Of a DNA stretch of 64,000 nt, positions 25,606-34,625 are shown piece after piece (position 1 is the stretch's first letter; every line of letters begins with the position of its first letter). Position numbers and translations under genes: made by a program. The notes beneath the pieces were generated by a model. It had not been told where the DNA came from, made no database searches, and saw nothing but the letters and a program-made list of their open reading frames with translations. The stretch comes from Sandaracinaceae bacterium (GTDB taxonomy: Bacteria > Myxococcota_A > Polyangia > Polyangiales > Sandaracinaceae). The stretch covers positions 186,001-250,000 of the forward strand of contig JAVJQK010000035.1 of the NCBI GenBank assembly GCA_040218145.1. The letters are read 5' to 3'.

Positions 25606-26607
25606 ATGACGGCGAAGGTATCGACCTCGATCGCAGCCACCCTCTTGGCCCTCGCCGCGACGCACGCCAGCGTCGCCTCCGCGCAGCGATGCGCCCTGCT
25701 TCCGCCGGGGGAGCCGCCCGAAGGCGGGCCCGCGCCGGAGGCGATGCAGTCGGCCGCGGTGACGAGCGTGGTCGCCGGGCTCGAGGCGGAGGGCGTCAGC
25801 GTGCTCCCGGCCGACGAGACCGCCGCCCAGCTCGAGGGTCAGCCCCTCGCCGCCTGCAACGCGCTGGACTGCGGGGGCCAGGTGGTCGGCACGCTCGGCG
25901 TCGACTTCGCGGTGCTGGTGACCGTCTGGGCGCCGCGGGGGACGCCGACGAGCGTCGTCGTGACGCTCATCGGCGCGGACGACGCGACCGCCGGCGACGC
26001 GCCGGTGGTGGCGGGAGACCTGGCGGGCGCGGCCCGCGAGGCGCTCCAGGCGGCGTGGCAGCGCTGGCGTTCGGCGCGCATGGGCCGCCTCGAGGTCCGC
26101 AGCGAGCCATCGGGCGCGGCCGTCTCGGTGGACGCGCGCCCCGTGGGTGAGACGCCGCTCTCGCACGAGACCCCGGCGGGCCAGCACGTGGTCCGCCTGG
26201 AGCTCGAGGGGCACGCCCCGGAGGAGCGAACCCTCGAGGTGGTGACGGGCCAGGTCCACGAGGTCGACGTCACGCTGGCCCCGGCCGAGGTGTCGACCCC
26301 GGCCGGAGGCACGTACACCGAGCCTCATTGGGCCAACTGGCTCGTCGGTGGCGGGCTGATCGCGGGCGGGATCGTGGCGTTGATCTCGCCCCTCCACACC
26401 GCCGCGCGCGAGGGGGAGTGCACGGAGTCGCCTCGCCCGGGCTTCTGCCGCACGGAGATCCGATTCGGCGCCGCGAGCGGCGTGCTCACCGGGGTGGGCG
26501 TGGCGGCCCTCATCGGCGGCGTCGTCTTCTTCATCGCGCAGCCCATCCAGATGACGACGGTCGTCACGCCCGATTCGGCGGAGCTGCGCGTTCGCGGTAC
26601 ATTCTGA
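25606..26607 (+). CDS. PEGA-domain exported membrane protein, copy 2
   Basis: From the ATG at 25606 (GGGAG eight bases upstream) the protein has 333 residues. It has a signal peptide ending near SVASAQR, an alpha/beta domain with the Cys pair CNALDC, a PEGA domain (VRSEPSGAAVSVDARPVGETPL) near residues 163-225 and two C-terminal helices around a Cys-containing loop (GECTESPRPGFC). It is clearly paralogous to the gene at 21788: the same order, the N-W-L-V-G-G helix start and the FGAASGVL helix. It is followed by a Cys-rich lipoprotein gene 40 bases downstream. It probably acts in the periplasm or envelope. Confidence 0.84.
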   Translation: MTAKVSTSIAATLLALAATHASVASAQRCALLPPGEPPEGGPAPEAMQSAAVTSVVAGLEAEGVSVLPADETAAQLEGQPLAACNALDCGGQVVGTLGVDFAVLVTVWAPRGTPTSVVVTLIGADDATAGDAPVVAGDLAGAAREALQAAWQRWRSARMGRLEVRSEPSGAAVSVDARPVGETPLSHETPAGQHVVRLELEGHAPEERTLEVVTGQVHEVDVTLAPAEVSTPAGGTYTEPHWANWLVGGGLIAGGIVALISPLHTAAREGECTESPRPGFCRTEIRFGAASGVLTGVGVAALIGGVVFFIAQPIQMTTVVTPDSAELRVRGTF

Positions 26608-26647
26608 GCGCACTGCCTTTGGGCATCTTCGCTTCCGGGAGAGAACC

Positions 26648-27559
26648 ATGCGTCACGCTCACTTCGCTTGCCTCGCCTTGCTGCTCGTCGCGGGCTGCGC
26701 AGAGGAATCCGCGACCTGCGCCGCCGGCGAGATCCGCAGCCCCGACGGAGTCTGCGTCCCCGACACCGATCTCGACGCCGCCACGCTGGACGCGGGCGAA
26801 GACGCGGGCGCAGACGCGGGCGACGCCGACACCGATCCCTGCGAGGGCCGCTGCCTCGCCGACGAGCTCTGCGACTCCGACGGGCGCTGCGTGGACTGCC
26901 TCGCGGACGCCGACTGCGACGCGCCGACCAACCCCGTGTGCAACGACGTCGGCGAGTGCGTCGCCGGCTGCACCAGCAACGCGACGTGCGCGCGCTTCGA
27001 GGCGACCCCCGCCTGCGACGAAGGCGGCGGGACGTGCGTGGAGTGTGACGCCGACGACGCGAGCCAGTGCGGCGCGAGCGAGAGCTGCGACCTCATCGAC
27101 TTCACGTGCGTCCCGCAGGAGACCCGCCGCACCTGCGAGACCTGCACCAACGACGACCAGTGCCCCGGCGGCCACCTCTGCGTGACCATGACCTACGAGG
27201 GCTTGCCTCGCGGGGTCGGCGGCTACTGCCTGCAGACCACCGCCGACGCCGGCGTCTGCCCCCGCCCGTTCCAGAACGAGCGGGACGCGAGCAGCCTCAA
27301 CGACCCGACCACCCGCGTCGAGGTGTGCAGCATCTTCGAGGACCTGCAGACCTGTGAGGCGGTGCGGGCCCTGATCGACGACCGACTCTGCACGGGCGAC
27401 GGCGCCTGCCAGAACTCCATGGGCGCGTTCGTCCCGGTCGAGGGAGCGCTCTGCCGCAACCTGGGCGGGGAGATGCGCTGCACCGGCGCCGTGAGCTGCG
27501 AGCCGGTGGACGGGACGAGCGCCTCGGAGTGCATCTCGGGCTACTGCGACACGCCCTGA
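26648..27559 (+). CDS. Cys-rich lipoprotein, 303 aa
   Basis: The signal peptide ends with lipobox LVAGC (Cys17). An acidic Asp/Ala spacer follows, then about 130 residues with many Cys in DADC/CNDVGEC-type units like those of myxobacterial surface lipoproteins. The last 130 residues have fewer Cys and look like a folded domain. An unusually strong ribosome site is GGAGA before the ATG. The N-terminus resembles the 58-residue lipoprotein at 22753, which lies in the same position in the paralogous module. It is likely anchored in the outer membrane and disulfide-rich. Confidence 0.82.
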   Translation: MRHAHFACLALLLVAGCAEESATCAAGEIRSPDGVCVPDTDLDAATLDAGEDAGADAGDADTDPCEGRCLADELCDSDGRCVDCLADADCDAPTNPVCNDVGECVAGCTSNATCARFEATPACDEGGGTCVECDADDASQCGASESCDLIDFTCVPQETRRTCETCTNDDQCPGGHLCVTMTYEGLPRGVGGYCLQTTADAGVCPRPFQNERDASSLNDPTTRVEVCSIFEDLQTCEAVRALIDDRLCTGDGACQNSMGAFVPVEGALCRNLGGEMRCTGAVSCEPVDGTSASECISGYCDTP

Positions 27560-27565
27560 CGGGCG
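27552..27565. terminator. Small hairpin after the Cys-rich lipoprotein gene
   Basis: CGCCC pairs with GGGCG around TGAC, which includes the lipoprotein stop codon. The convergent gene ends 4 bases further on. Confidence 0.35.
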
Positions 27566-27568
27566 GCG

Positions 27569-28177
27569 CTACATCTGGGTGAGGATGCCCCACGCCACCG
27601 CGCCGAGGACGCCGACGATGAGGAGCGCCAGGACCGCGATGCCGATGGTGAGATAGAGGTCGGAGCGGTCCTTCTTCTTCGTCCGCTTCAGCGCGGGGAG
27701 CGCGACCTCGGTCGGGGCCTGCGCGGTCTTCCGCCGGATCTTCGCCGCGTCCATCTTCTCCCGGATGCGGGCGAGGTCCTCCTCGCGGAGCGCGTCCAAC
27801 TCGAGGCTCGGCGACACCTGGATCTTCGGCTCGTTCGGATCGACGACCGGGACGGGGCGCGGCGTCGGGGTCAGCGGCTCCATGCCGCTCGGGGTCCCGT
27901 CGGGGTCGGTGGGGACGTCCCAGCTGCCGCTCGTGGGAGGCCCGGCGGGCTCGGCGCGGGTCGGTCCGTCCCACGTGTCCGGCCCGGCAGCTTCGGGCGC
28001 CGCGGCGGCGCCCATGCCCGGGACCGTGCTGCCCGGGACCGTGCTGCCCGAGGCGCCCCGCGAGGCGGCGTGGAACGGAGAGACCCGCTCCTCAATCGTC
28101 TTGAGCGGATCACCCCACGACCCATCGAGGGCCGGCATGTCCTGCATCGTCGCGTCGTCGCGGGAGTCGTCGCTCAT
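27569..28177 (-). CDS. Tail-anchored hypothetical protein, 202 aa
   Basis: The start at 28177 (MSDDSRDD) was chosen over an in-frame ATG twelve codons upstream because the added residues are a basic low-complexity stretch. Residues 1-120 are Pro/Gly/Asp-rich and probably disordered. Residues 125-165 form a charged helix (LELDALREEDLARIREKMDAAK without the break reads as amphipathic), then a basic KRTKKKDRSD precedes a membrane helix. Only about six residues follow the helix, so it is a tail-anchored protein with a cytoplasmic domain. It is divergent from the radical SAM gene. Function is unknown. Confidence 0.72.
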   Translation of the reverse strand: MSDDSRDDATMQDMPALDGSWGDPLKTIEERVSPFHAASRGASGSTVPGSTVPGMGAAAAPEAAGPDTWDGPTRAEPAGPPTSGSWDVPTDPDGTPSGMEPLTPTPRPVPVVDPNEPKIQVSPSLELDALREEDLARIREKMDAAKIRRKTAQAPTEVALPALKRTKKKDRSDLYLTIGIAVLALLIVGVLGAVAWGILTQM

Positions 28178-28266
28178 GCTCGGTCGTGGCAGCCTACCAC
28201 GCGGCGCTTGCACGCGACCCGCCCCGAGGTGACCATGAGGGGCCCCCCGAACGCAGTCAGGAAACC

Positions 28267-29445
28267 ATGGCCGAACGCGTCCACCTGCCCATCTCGGGCC
28301 AGCCCAAATCGGGCCAGCCCAGCCCCGGCCAGCCCGCCGAGGAGGGTCGGACCACCGACGACCTGGGCGTTCGCACCGACGTGCGCAACGAGCAGTCGGA
28401 GCACGAGGGCCCGGTCCTCGGGATCGCCGACCCCTGGCGAGACCGAAAGCCCGAGCCCGATCGCGCGGTCAGCTGCATCATGGCCGACAGCCTCTACGTG
28501 AAGGCCAACGGCGAGATGCCCTGCTGGTGTGACTCGGGCGAGCAGCTGATCCTCGAGACGCTGACGGTCGAGAAGCTCATGGACCCGAGCTTCGACGCCT
28601 TCAACCACCCGAAGATCCAGGTGATCCGCGACGCCTTCCACCGCGAGGACCGCTACCCGTTCCCGAGCACCTGTCGCCGCTGCGCGATGGTCTACCCCGA
28701 CGCGGAGCGGGATCGGAGCCTCTACCGGGACGGGATCGACACCCTGCACGTCGAGTCGAGCTGGCTGTGCAACCTCGACTGCCCCCTGTGCATCCCGAAG
28801 AAGGAGCGGAAGTCCCTCAAGGACCCGCCCTTCCACGTCGAGCCCTCGCTCTGGGTGGCGCTGGTCCACAACCTGAAGCTCCACGGCGTCAAGCGGGTTC
28901 GCATGCTCCATTTCGAGGGCCGCGGCGACCCGCTGATGCACCCGCACCTCGGGCACCTCTGCAAGGTGTTCCACATGAGCTATCCGGACGCGATCATCCA
29001 GGCGACGACGAACGGCAACTTCCCCTTCAAGGACGACCTCTTCGAGGGGGGGCTGACGCACCTGCGCATCAGCGCCGACGGCGCGCGCGAGGAGAGCTAC
29101 CAGACCTATCGACGGGGCGGGAAGTTCGCCAAGGTCCACAAGTTCATGGCCGACGCGGCCGAGTGCCGGACCCGCCTCGGGCTCCAGGATCGGGTCCACA
29201 TCGAGTGGAAGTACATCCTCTTCGAGTGGAACGACACCGACGAGGAGATGCTCGAGGCCTACCAGATCGCGAACGACATCGGCATCGAGCTGTCGTTCTG
29301 CCTCACGCCCTGGGAGGGGAAGTCGCTGCGCTTCGACAACGACAACCTCTCCGAGAAGCTCGCCGAGATCATGCCCAGCGCACAGAACCGCCCGACGCGG
29401 CACATCGAGCTGGGCCTCGACCATCAGAACGACGCCGCGCAGTGA
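28267..29445 (+). CDS. Radical SAM protein with N-terminal SPASM-like region
   Basis: The ATG at 28267 gives 392 residues. The radical SAM cluster motif is CNLDCPLC (CX3CX2C) at about residues 173-180, followed by a TIM-barrel-like region with HFEGRGDPLMHP, TTNGN and RISADGA segments. Ahead of the barrel, residues 70-140 hold Cys-rich stretches (SCIMADSLYVKANGEMPCWC and STCRRCAM) that look like the SPASM auxiliary-cluster domain normally found after the barrel. It is the first gene of the glycan locus. SPASM proteins modify peptides, enzymes or sugars; the substrate here is unknown. Confidence 0.88.
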   Translation: MAERVHLPISGQPKSGQPSPGQPAEEGRTTDDLGVRTDVRNEQSEHEGPVLGIADPWRDRKPEPDRAVSCIMADSLYVKANGEMPCWCDSGEQLILETLTVEKLMDPSFDAFNHPKIQVIRDAFHREDRYPFPSTCRRCAMVYPDAERDRSLYRDGIDTLHVESSWLCNLDCPLCIPKKERKSLKDPPFHVEPSLWVALVHNLKLHGVKRVRMLHFEGRGDPLMHPHLGHLCKVFHMSYPDAIIQATTNGNFPFKDDLFEGGLTHLRISADGAREESYQTYRRGGKFAKVHKFMADAAECRTRLGLQDRVHIEWKYILFEWNDTDEEMLEAYQIANDIGIELSFCLTPWEGKSLRFDNDNLSEKLAEIMPSAQNRPTRHIELGLDHQNDAAQ

Positions 29446-29462
29446 ATCTGGAGGCGCTCGAC

Positions 29463-29546
29463 ATGCAAGGGGGGAAGTGCAGCCGCGGAGCCGACCGCCG
29501 CGACCTGCGGCCCGGTGGTGGGCAGCGGGGACGCCGACCGCAGTGA
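29463..29546 (+). CDS. Possible 27-residue basic peptide ORF
   Basis: GGAGG (29450-29454) lies 8 bases before the ATG at 29463, and the TGA at 29544 overlaps a GTG (29543) that begins the glycosyltransferase frame, the same GTGA coupling used by many real genes here. The peptide has one Cys, seven Arg, one Lys and a run of Gly. It sits directly behind a radical SAM gene, so it might be a modified peptide or a leader that couples translation. Against it: about a quarter of codons end in A or T, more than in the neighbours, and it could be chance. Confidence 0.35.
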   Translation: MQGGKCSRGADRRDLRPGGGQRGRRPQ

Positions 29547-30616
29547 CCCAGGAGCAACGAAGAGTGAGCCGCCCCCCTCGCGCCAGCGTCATCGTCGTCG
29601 AATGGCGCACCGCCGACTATCTCCCGCGTTGCCTCGAGGCGCTCGAGGCGTCCGAGCTCCCGCGCGACGCCTTCGAGATCATCGTGGTCGACAACGACTC
29701 GCCGACGCCCATCGACCACCTCCACGAGGCCTATCCGTCGGTCCACTTCATCTCCTCGCGCCGGAACCTCGGCTTCGCGGGCGGCTGCCAGCTGGGCGCC
29801 AGCCGGGCCCGCGGCGAGGTGCTCCTCATGGTCAACCCCGACTGCGTCGTCGCCCCCGACTGGCTCGGGCAGATGCTCGCCGTCTTCGACGCGGAGCCGA
29901 GAGCCGGCGTCGTGGGGTGCAAGCTGGTCCACCCGGGCACCCGCGTGCTGCAACACGCGGGGGGGCAGCTCTTCGCCAACGGCCGCAGCGAGCACCTCGG
30001 ACGCGACGAGGCGGACCACGGACAGTACGACGAGCCGCGCGAGGTGGACTACGTCTGCGGCGCGGCCCTCGGCGCGCGCAGGAGCACCGTGGACGAGGTC
30101 GGCTTCCTCTCGGGCGCCTATTTCCCCGCCTACTACGAGGAGACCGAGCTCTGCGTGCGGGTCCGGCGCGCCGGCTGGAAGGTGCTCTACACCCCGCACG
30201 CGCGGGCCGAGCATCACGAGTCGGTCGCCTCCGGGGGAGCGCTCAGCGAGGTCTACCTCCGGCGCTACCACCACGGCCGCATGCGCTTCGTCTATCGCAA
30301 CACCGCCCCGCTGCGCATGTTGACCGACTTCCTCCCGGCCGAGATGGCCTGGCTGTCCCACATGGATAGCAAGGAGCGCTGGATCTGCGCGAAGGCGTAC
30401 GGGCGCGCGCTCGTGGACGCGTGGCGCGAGGACCGAGGCACGCCGGCCCCTGGCGACGTCTCCGCCGAGCGTCCACCGCTGCCGGCGCCCGCCCCGACGG
30501 GCACGCCGCGGGAGCTCACCGTGAGGGGAGCCCAGCGCCCGCCCTCTTCCAGGCCGCCCTCCTCCCGGCCGCCGGCGCCCGGACCGCGCGCGCTCCTCGT
30601 GGGCTCGGAGGGCTGA
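29543..30616 (+). CDS. GT2-family glycosyltransferase (rhamnosyltransferase-like)
   Basis: The product has 357 residues from the GTG at 29543; a second GTG at 29564 is an equally possible start, with a GGAG ten bases ahead. The GT2 fold is clear: SVIVVEWRTADYLPRCLEAL, VVDNDSPT for the first Asp, RNLGFAGGC, NPDCVV for the metal-binding motif, and VCGAALGARR with YFPAYYEETELC later. It resembles WbbL-type rhamnosyltransferases that add sugars to O-antigen or cell-wall glycans. The C-terminal 60 residues are Pro/Arg-rich and disordered. Its stop overlaps the next start (TGATG). Confidence 0.87.
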   Translation: MTQEQRRVSRPPRASVIVVEWRTADYLPRCLEALEASELPRDAFEIIVVDNDSPTPIDHLHEAYPSVHFISSRRNLGFAGGCQLGASRARGEVLLMVNPDCVVAPDWLGQMLAVFDAEPRAGVVGCKLVHPGTRVLQHAGGQLFANGRSEHLGRDEADHGQYDEPREVDYVCGAALGARRSTVDEVGFLSGAYFPAYYEETELCVRVRRAGWKVLYTPHARAEHHESVASGGALSEVYLRRYHHGRMRFVYRNTAPLRMLTDFLPAEMAWLSHMDSKERWICAKAYGRALVDAWREDRGTPAPGDVSAERPPLPAPAPTGTPRELTVRGAQRPPSSRPPSSRPPAPGPRALLVGSEG

Positions 30617-33516
30617 TGTCACGCGTCGTCGTCTTCGGGCTCGGGCCCATGCGCTGGGAGCAGAGCACGCGCCTCTTCGCGCTCCCGCTCCGGACGTGGC
30701 ACTTCGCGGCCACGCTGGCGCGAGATCGGCACGAAGTGTTGCTGTTCTCCATGCGCACGGCCGCGTTCGAGGGCTGGCCCCCGGAGAAGGTCACCAAGGT
30801 CGAGCGGGACGGCGTCACCATCTACTCGCTGAGCGAGCACCTCCTGCACGAGCGGCCGGACTGGGTGCAGGCGCGCATCGCGGAGTTCGGACCGGACTGC
30901 ATCGTCGGCGTGAACAAGGACCCGGCCGCGGTGGCGGTGAACTTCGCGGGCGAGCTCCCCTTCTGGGCCGACATCAACGGCGACCCGATGGCGGAGGCGC
31001 AGGCCAAGGCGGAGGCCGTCGGCACCGACATCTGGACGGGCGAGTTCCACCGGCGCTTCACCACCGCCTTGATGCGCGGCGACGTCTTCTCGACCTGCTC
31101 GACGCCCCAGCGGCACGCGCTGATCGGGCAGCTCTCGATGACCGGCCGGCTCACCGGGCCGAACGCGGGCTACGAGATGGTCCACGCGGTCCCCAACTCG
31201 ATCGACGACGAGGAGCTCCGGCTGCTGTCGACCCTGGATCGCCCCCCGCGCCGCCCCTCGGACCCGTTCGTCCTGCTGTGGAGCGGCGGGTACAACACCT
31301 GGTGCGATCCCGACCTCCTCTACGAGGCGGTGGACCGCGCGATGACAGAGGCGCCGCAGCTGCGCTTCGTCTCCACGGGCGGCGCGATCGGCGGGCACTA
31401 CACCGAAGGCTACGACCGGTTCCGGGAGCGCGTGGCGCGGAGCGGCCACAAGGAGCGCTACCACTTCGCGGGCTGGGTCCAGACGGCGGAGCTGCCCGCC
31501 TACTACGGCGACGCGCACGCGGCGGTGTTGACCGACCGCTTCGGCTACGAGGGTCTGCTCGGCGCGCGCACCCGCATGCTCGACTGGCTCGCGGCGGGGC
31601 TGCCCATCGTCACCACCCGCCTCAGCGAGATCAGCGTCGATCTCGAGAGCGTGGGCGCCGCGCTCTGCTCGGAGTGCGAGAACATCGACGCGATGACCCA
31701 GAACATCCTGCGCCTCGTCCGGCAGCCCGCGCTGGCCGTCGAGATGGGCGCACGCGGCCGCAGGCACGCGAGCGAGCGGCTGCGGGCGGCGCGTCAGCTG
31801 GACGCCCTGCGGGAGTGGGCGGCGGCGCCTCGGCGCGCGCCGGACGGCGAGCGTCGCGTGGAGATGCCGCGTCACGACGACGCGTCGAACGAGGTCAAGT
31901 CGCTCGCCCGCATGCTCGCGGCGCGCACCAAGGAGGTGGGCGTCCGGGGGAGCCTCGGCGACGTCGGTCGCTTCGCCGCGCGGCGCGCGAAGCACCGCGT
32001 GCAGCGAGTCCTCGACAAGGCGGGCCTGCCCGGCGGCGTCGAGGTCATCGAGCTGACCACGCCGCAGGCGGCGCCCGCGGAGGCCCCCCGGCTCGGCGCG
32101 CTGCAGTGGCGCGAGCGCCTCTCCCGCCTCGACGACGTGCCCGCGGTGGCGGTCGTGTTGCTCGTGGACGCGCACGACAACCCCGACGTGCTGGACTGGA
32201 CCGTGGAGCAGGTCGCGCGCCAGTACTACGACGCGTGGGACCTGGTGATCGGCGTGCAGTCGAGCACCCCGGCGCTGCACGCGCGCCTCGACGCCATCCA
32301 GGCGCGCCTCGCAGACCGCGCGCCGATGGAGGTGGTGGACTGCGCGACGAACAACCCGTTCGAGCACCACGCGGTCAACCGCGCCGACTTCGTCGCGCTG
32401 CTGGGCGTGGGCGATCTGCTCCGCCCGGACGCGCTGGCGGAGATGGTCACGCACGCGCGCGATCGCGGGGCGGACGTCGTGTACGCCGACGAGCAGGACG
32501 TCGACGAGACGAACGCGCCGCGGCCGGTGGACCGCAAGCCCGACTGGTCCCCCGAGCTGCTGCTCTCTCGCCCGTTCCTCGGCGGCTGCGCCATCTTTCG
32601 GCGCGCCGGCGTCGACATCGCGCACGAGCGCGCGCGCGCCTGGCCCGCGGCGCCGCTCTCCTATCACCTCGCGCTCTCGGCGACGGAGGGGGCGACGACC
32701 AGCCACCTCGACCGCGTCCTCTGCCAGCGATATCGGCCGCTCAGGGGAGGCTCCGCCGGCCGCATCGAGGCGGAGCGGCGCGTGGGTGAGCTCTGCGCGC
32801 TCGCGCTGAACGACGCGATCTGGCGCCGCCGCCTGGACGCCACGGTGGAGCCGGGTCGAACGGCGGGGACCTTCCGGGTCCGACACCGGCTGCCGCCGGC
32901 CACCGACGTGACGCTCGTGATCCCCGCGGTGGGCCCGGCCGAGCGGCTCGCGCGGTGCTTGCGCGCGATCGAGGCCCGCACCGAGCACGACGCGGTGGAG
33001 CTCGTCGTGGCCGTCGACCCGGACGCGCCGCCCCTGCCGCGCGGCGACTGGCTCGTGGCGCGCTTGCCGCGTCGCATCTCGATCGGCGCGCAGATCGACG
33101 CGGTGCTGCGAGAGCGCAAGTCGACCTTCGTGGCGTGGGTGCTCCCGGAGGCCGAGGTCGTGCGCGCGGGGTGGCTGGACGAGCTGGTCCGCCAGGCCGG
33201 CCGAGACGGAGCGGGCGCCGCCGCGCCCAAGCTGCTCGAGCCGTCCGGGCGCCTCGCCTGGCCGCGGCGGACCGCGCGCGAGCACGTGCACGAGGTGTCC
33301 CAGCTCCCCTTCCAGTGCGCCCTCATGTCGCGGGAGCGCTACCTGGAGGCGGGCGGTCTCGGGGCCGGGGTCGACCTCAAGGCCGCGGTCGACGCCCTCG
33401 CCGACCGACTCGACGAGGCCGGCTACACGCTGCTCTACACGCCCTACGCCAGCCTGTACCTCCACCCGGACCCGCAGGTCACCCCGGCGCGGGAGTCGAG
33501 GCAACGGAGCGCGTGA
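30616..33516 (+). CDS. Multi-domain glycosyltransferase (GT4 + GT2 + GT2-like)
   Basis: This 966-residue protein has three parts. Residues 1-410 look like a GT4/GT-B enzyme: an N-terminal Rossmann-like half, then LLWSGGYNTWCDP, YHFAGWV and a GLLGARTRMLDWLAAGLPIVTT donor-site segment when read in pieces. After a charged linker, residues 495-750 resemble the GT2 domain of O-antigen enzymes (VYADEQDVDE, KPDWSPELLLS, GGCAIFRRAG). Residues 755-950 are a second GT2-like domain (DVTLVIPAVGPAERL) in which the usual DxD is not obvious. It probably adds two or three sugars in turn at the inner membrane. It overlaps both neighbours by TGATG. Confidence 0.82.
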   Translation: MSRVVVFGLGPMRWEQSTRLFALPLRTWHFAATLARDRHEVLLFSMRTAAFEGWPPEKVTKVERDGVTIYSLSEHLLHERPDWVQARIAEFGPDCIVGVNKDPAAVAVNFAGELPFWADINGDPMAEAQAKAEAVGTDIWTGEFHRRFTTALMRGDVFSTCSTPQRHALIGQLSMTGRLTGPNAGYEMVHAVPNSIDDEELRLLSTLDRPPRRPSDPFVLLWSGGYNTWCDPDLLYEAVDRAMTEAPQLRFVSTGGAIGGHYTEGYDRFRERVARSGHKERYHFAGWVQTAELPAYYGDAHAAVLTDRFGYEGLLGARTRMLDWLAAGLPIVTTRLSEISVDLESVGAALCSECENIDAMTQNILRLVRQPALAVEMGARGRRHASERLRAARQLDALREWAAAPRRAPDGERRVEMPRHDDASNEVKSLARMLAARTKEVGVRGSLGDVGRFAARRAKHRVQRVLDKAGLPGGVEVIELTTPQAAPAEAPRLGALQWRERLSRLDDVPAVAVVLLVDAHDNPDVLDWTVEQVARQYYDAWDLVIGVQSSTPALHARLDAIQARLADRAPMEVVDCATNNPFEHHAVNRADFVALLGVGDLLRPDALAEMVTHARDRGADVVYADEQDVDETNAPRPVDRKPDWSPELLLSRPFLGGCAIFRRAGVDIAHERARAWPAAPLSYHLALSATEGATTSHLDRVLCQRYRPLRGGSAGRIEAERRVGELCALALNDAIWRRRLDATVEPGRTAGTFRVRHRLPPATDVTLVIPAVGPAERLARCLRAIEARTEHDAVELVVAVDPDAPPLPRGDWLVARLPRRISIGAQIDAVLRERKSTFVAWVLPEAEVVRAGWLDELVRQAGRDGAGAAAPKLLEPSGRLAWPRRTAREHVHEVSQLPFQCALMSRERYLEAGGLGAGVDLKAAVDALADRLDEAGYTLLYTPYASLYLHPDPQVTPARESRQRSA

Positions 33517-34625
33517 TGCAGGCCCACGGACTGCGCGACGCGTCGGTCCTGGCGCGCATCCCCCTCTACAACGCCTTCCGGGAGCTGGGCTGGCCGCGCA
33601 TCCGCCCGCTGACGATGAGCTTCGTCGTCACCGACAAGTGCAACTCTCGCTGCGAGACCTGTCAGATCGGCGCCCGCTACCTCGACGACCCGAGCGTCGC
33701 CGAGGGCGAGCTGACGCTCGACGAGTACCGGCGCCTCTTCGCGAGCATCGGCCGGCTCGAGTGGGTCACGCTCAGCGGCGGCGAGCCCTTCATGCGCAAG
33801 GACTTCCCGGAGCTCGCGCGCTCCCTGGTGGCTGCCACCCGCCCGCGCGTGGTGAACGTGCCGACGAACGGGACCTTCGTGCACGCCGTCCGCGTCGGCG
33901 TCGCGCGCATGCTCGAGGGCTTCGGCGACACGCGGCTGGTGATCAACGTCAGCCTCGACGGCGTCGGCGCGCGCCACGACCTGGTCCGCGGATTCTCGGG
34001 CAACTTCGAGCGCGTGCTCCAGCTGGCCGAGGCCCTGCGGGAGATCGACGACCCGCGCCTGACCTTCGGCTGCAACACGGTGGTCTCCGCCTTCAACGCC
34101 GAGCACGTCCCGGAGACGATCGACTTCGTGCTCGACGAGCTCCGTCCCGACTCCTACGTGCTCGAGACCGCCCAGGTGCGCCCCGAGTACTACAACGACG
34201 ACGTGGCGCTCGACGCGGGCGCGCGGGCGGTCCGACGCGCGCTCGACCACGCGACCCGCCGCCTCGAGGCGGAGCCGCGCCGCGGCGTGCCCGCCCTGGT
34301 CAAGGCGTTTCGCCGTCACTACTACGCCCAGACGCGCAGGCGCCTCGACGGCCCGGTCTCCCACCGCTGCTTCAGCGGCTTCGCGACCTGCGCCGTCATG
34401 CCCAAGGGAGACGTCTGGTCCAGCACACAGCGCGGCGACGCGATGGGCAACGTGCGCGACTTCGAGCTGGACTTCGGCGCCCTCTGGGCGAGCCCCCAGG
34501 CCGAGCGCGCCCGCGCGCGCGTCCGCGCGAAGCGCTGCACCTGCGAGACCTCGAACGTCAGCTACCCGAACGCTCTCCTCGACCCGCCGCAGCTCGCGGC
34601 CGTCGCGTGGCACGCCCTCTGGTGA
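33516..34625 (+). CDS. Radical SAM protein with C-terminal SPASM/twitch-like region
   Basis: The ATG at 33516 overlaps the previous stop and gives 369 residues. The cluster motif is CNSRCETC at about residues 45-52, followed by LSGGEPFMRKDF (the GGEP motif for SAM binding), VPTNGTF and NVSLDGVG. Near the C-terminus CFSGFATC and CTC pairs with MGNVRDFELDFGALW match the auxiliary-cluster region of SPASM/twitch proteins. The fold is typical of peptide- or sugar-modifying radical SAM enzymes. It is translationally coupled to the upstream glycosyltransferase and the downstream epimerase, so a carbohydrate-linked role is likely. Confidence 0.88.
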   Translation: MQAHGLRDASVLARIPLYNAFRELGWPRIRPLTMSFVVTDKCNSRCETCQIGARYLDDPSVAEGELTLDEYRRLFASIGRLEWVTLSGGEPFMRKDFPELARSLVAATRPRVVNVPTNGTFVHAVRVGVARMLEGFGDTRLVINVSLDGVGARHDLVRGFSGNFERVLQLAEALREIDDPRLTFGCNTVVSAFNAEHVPETIDFVLDELRPDSYVLETAQVRPEYYNDDVALDAGARAVRRALDHATRRLEAEPRRGVPALVKAFRRHYYAQTRRRLDGPVSHRCFSGFATCAVMPKGDVWSSTQRGDAMGNVRDFELDFGALWASPQAERARARVRAKRCTCETSNVSYPNALLDPPQLAAVAWHALW

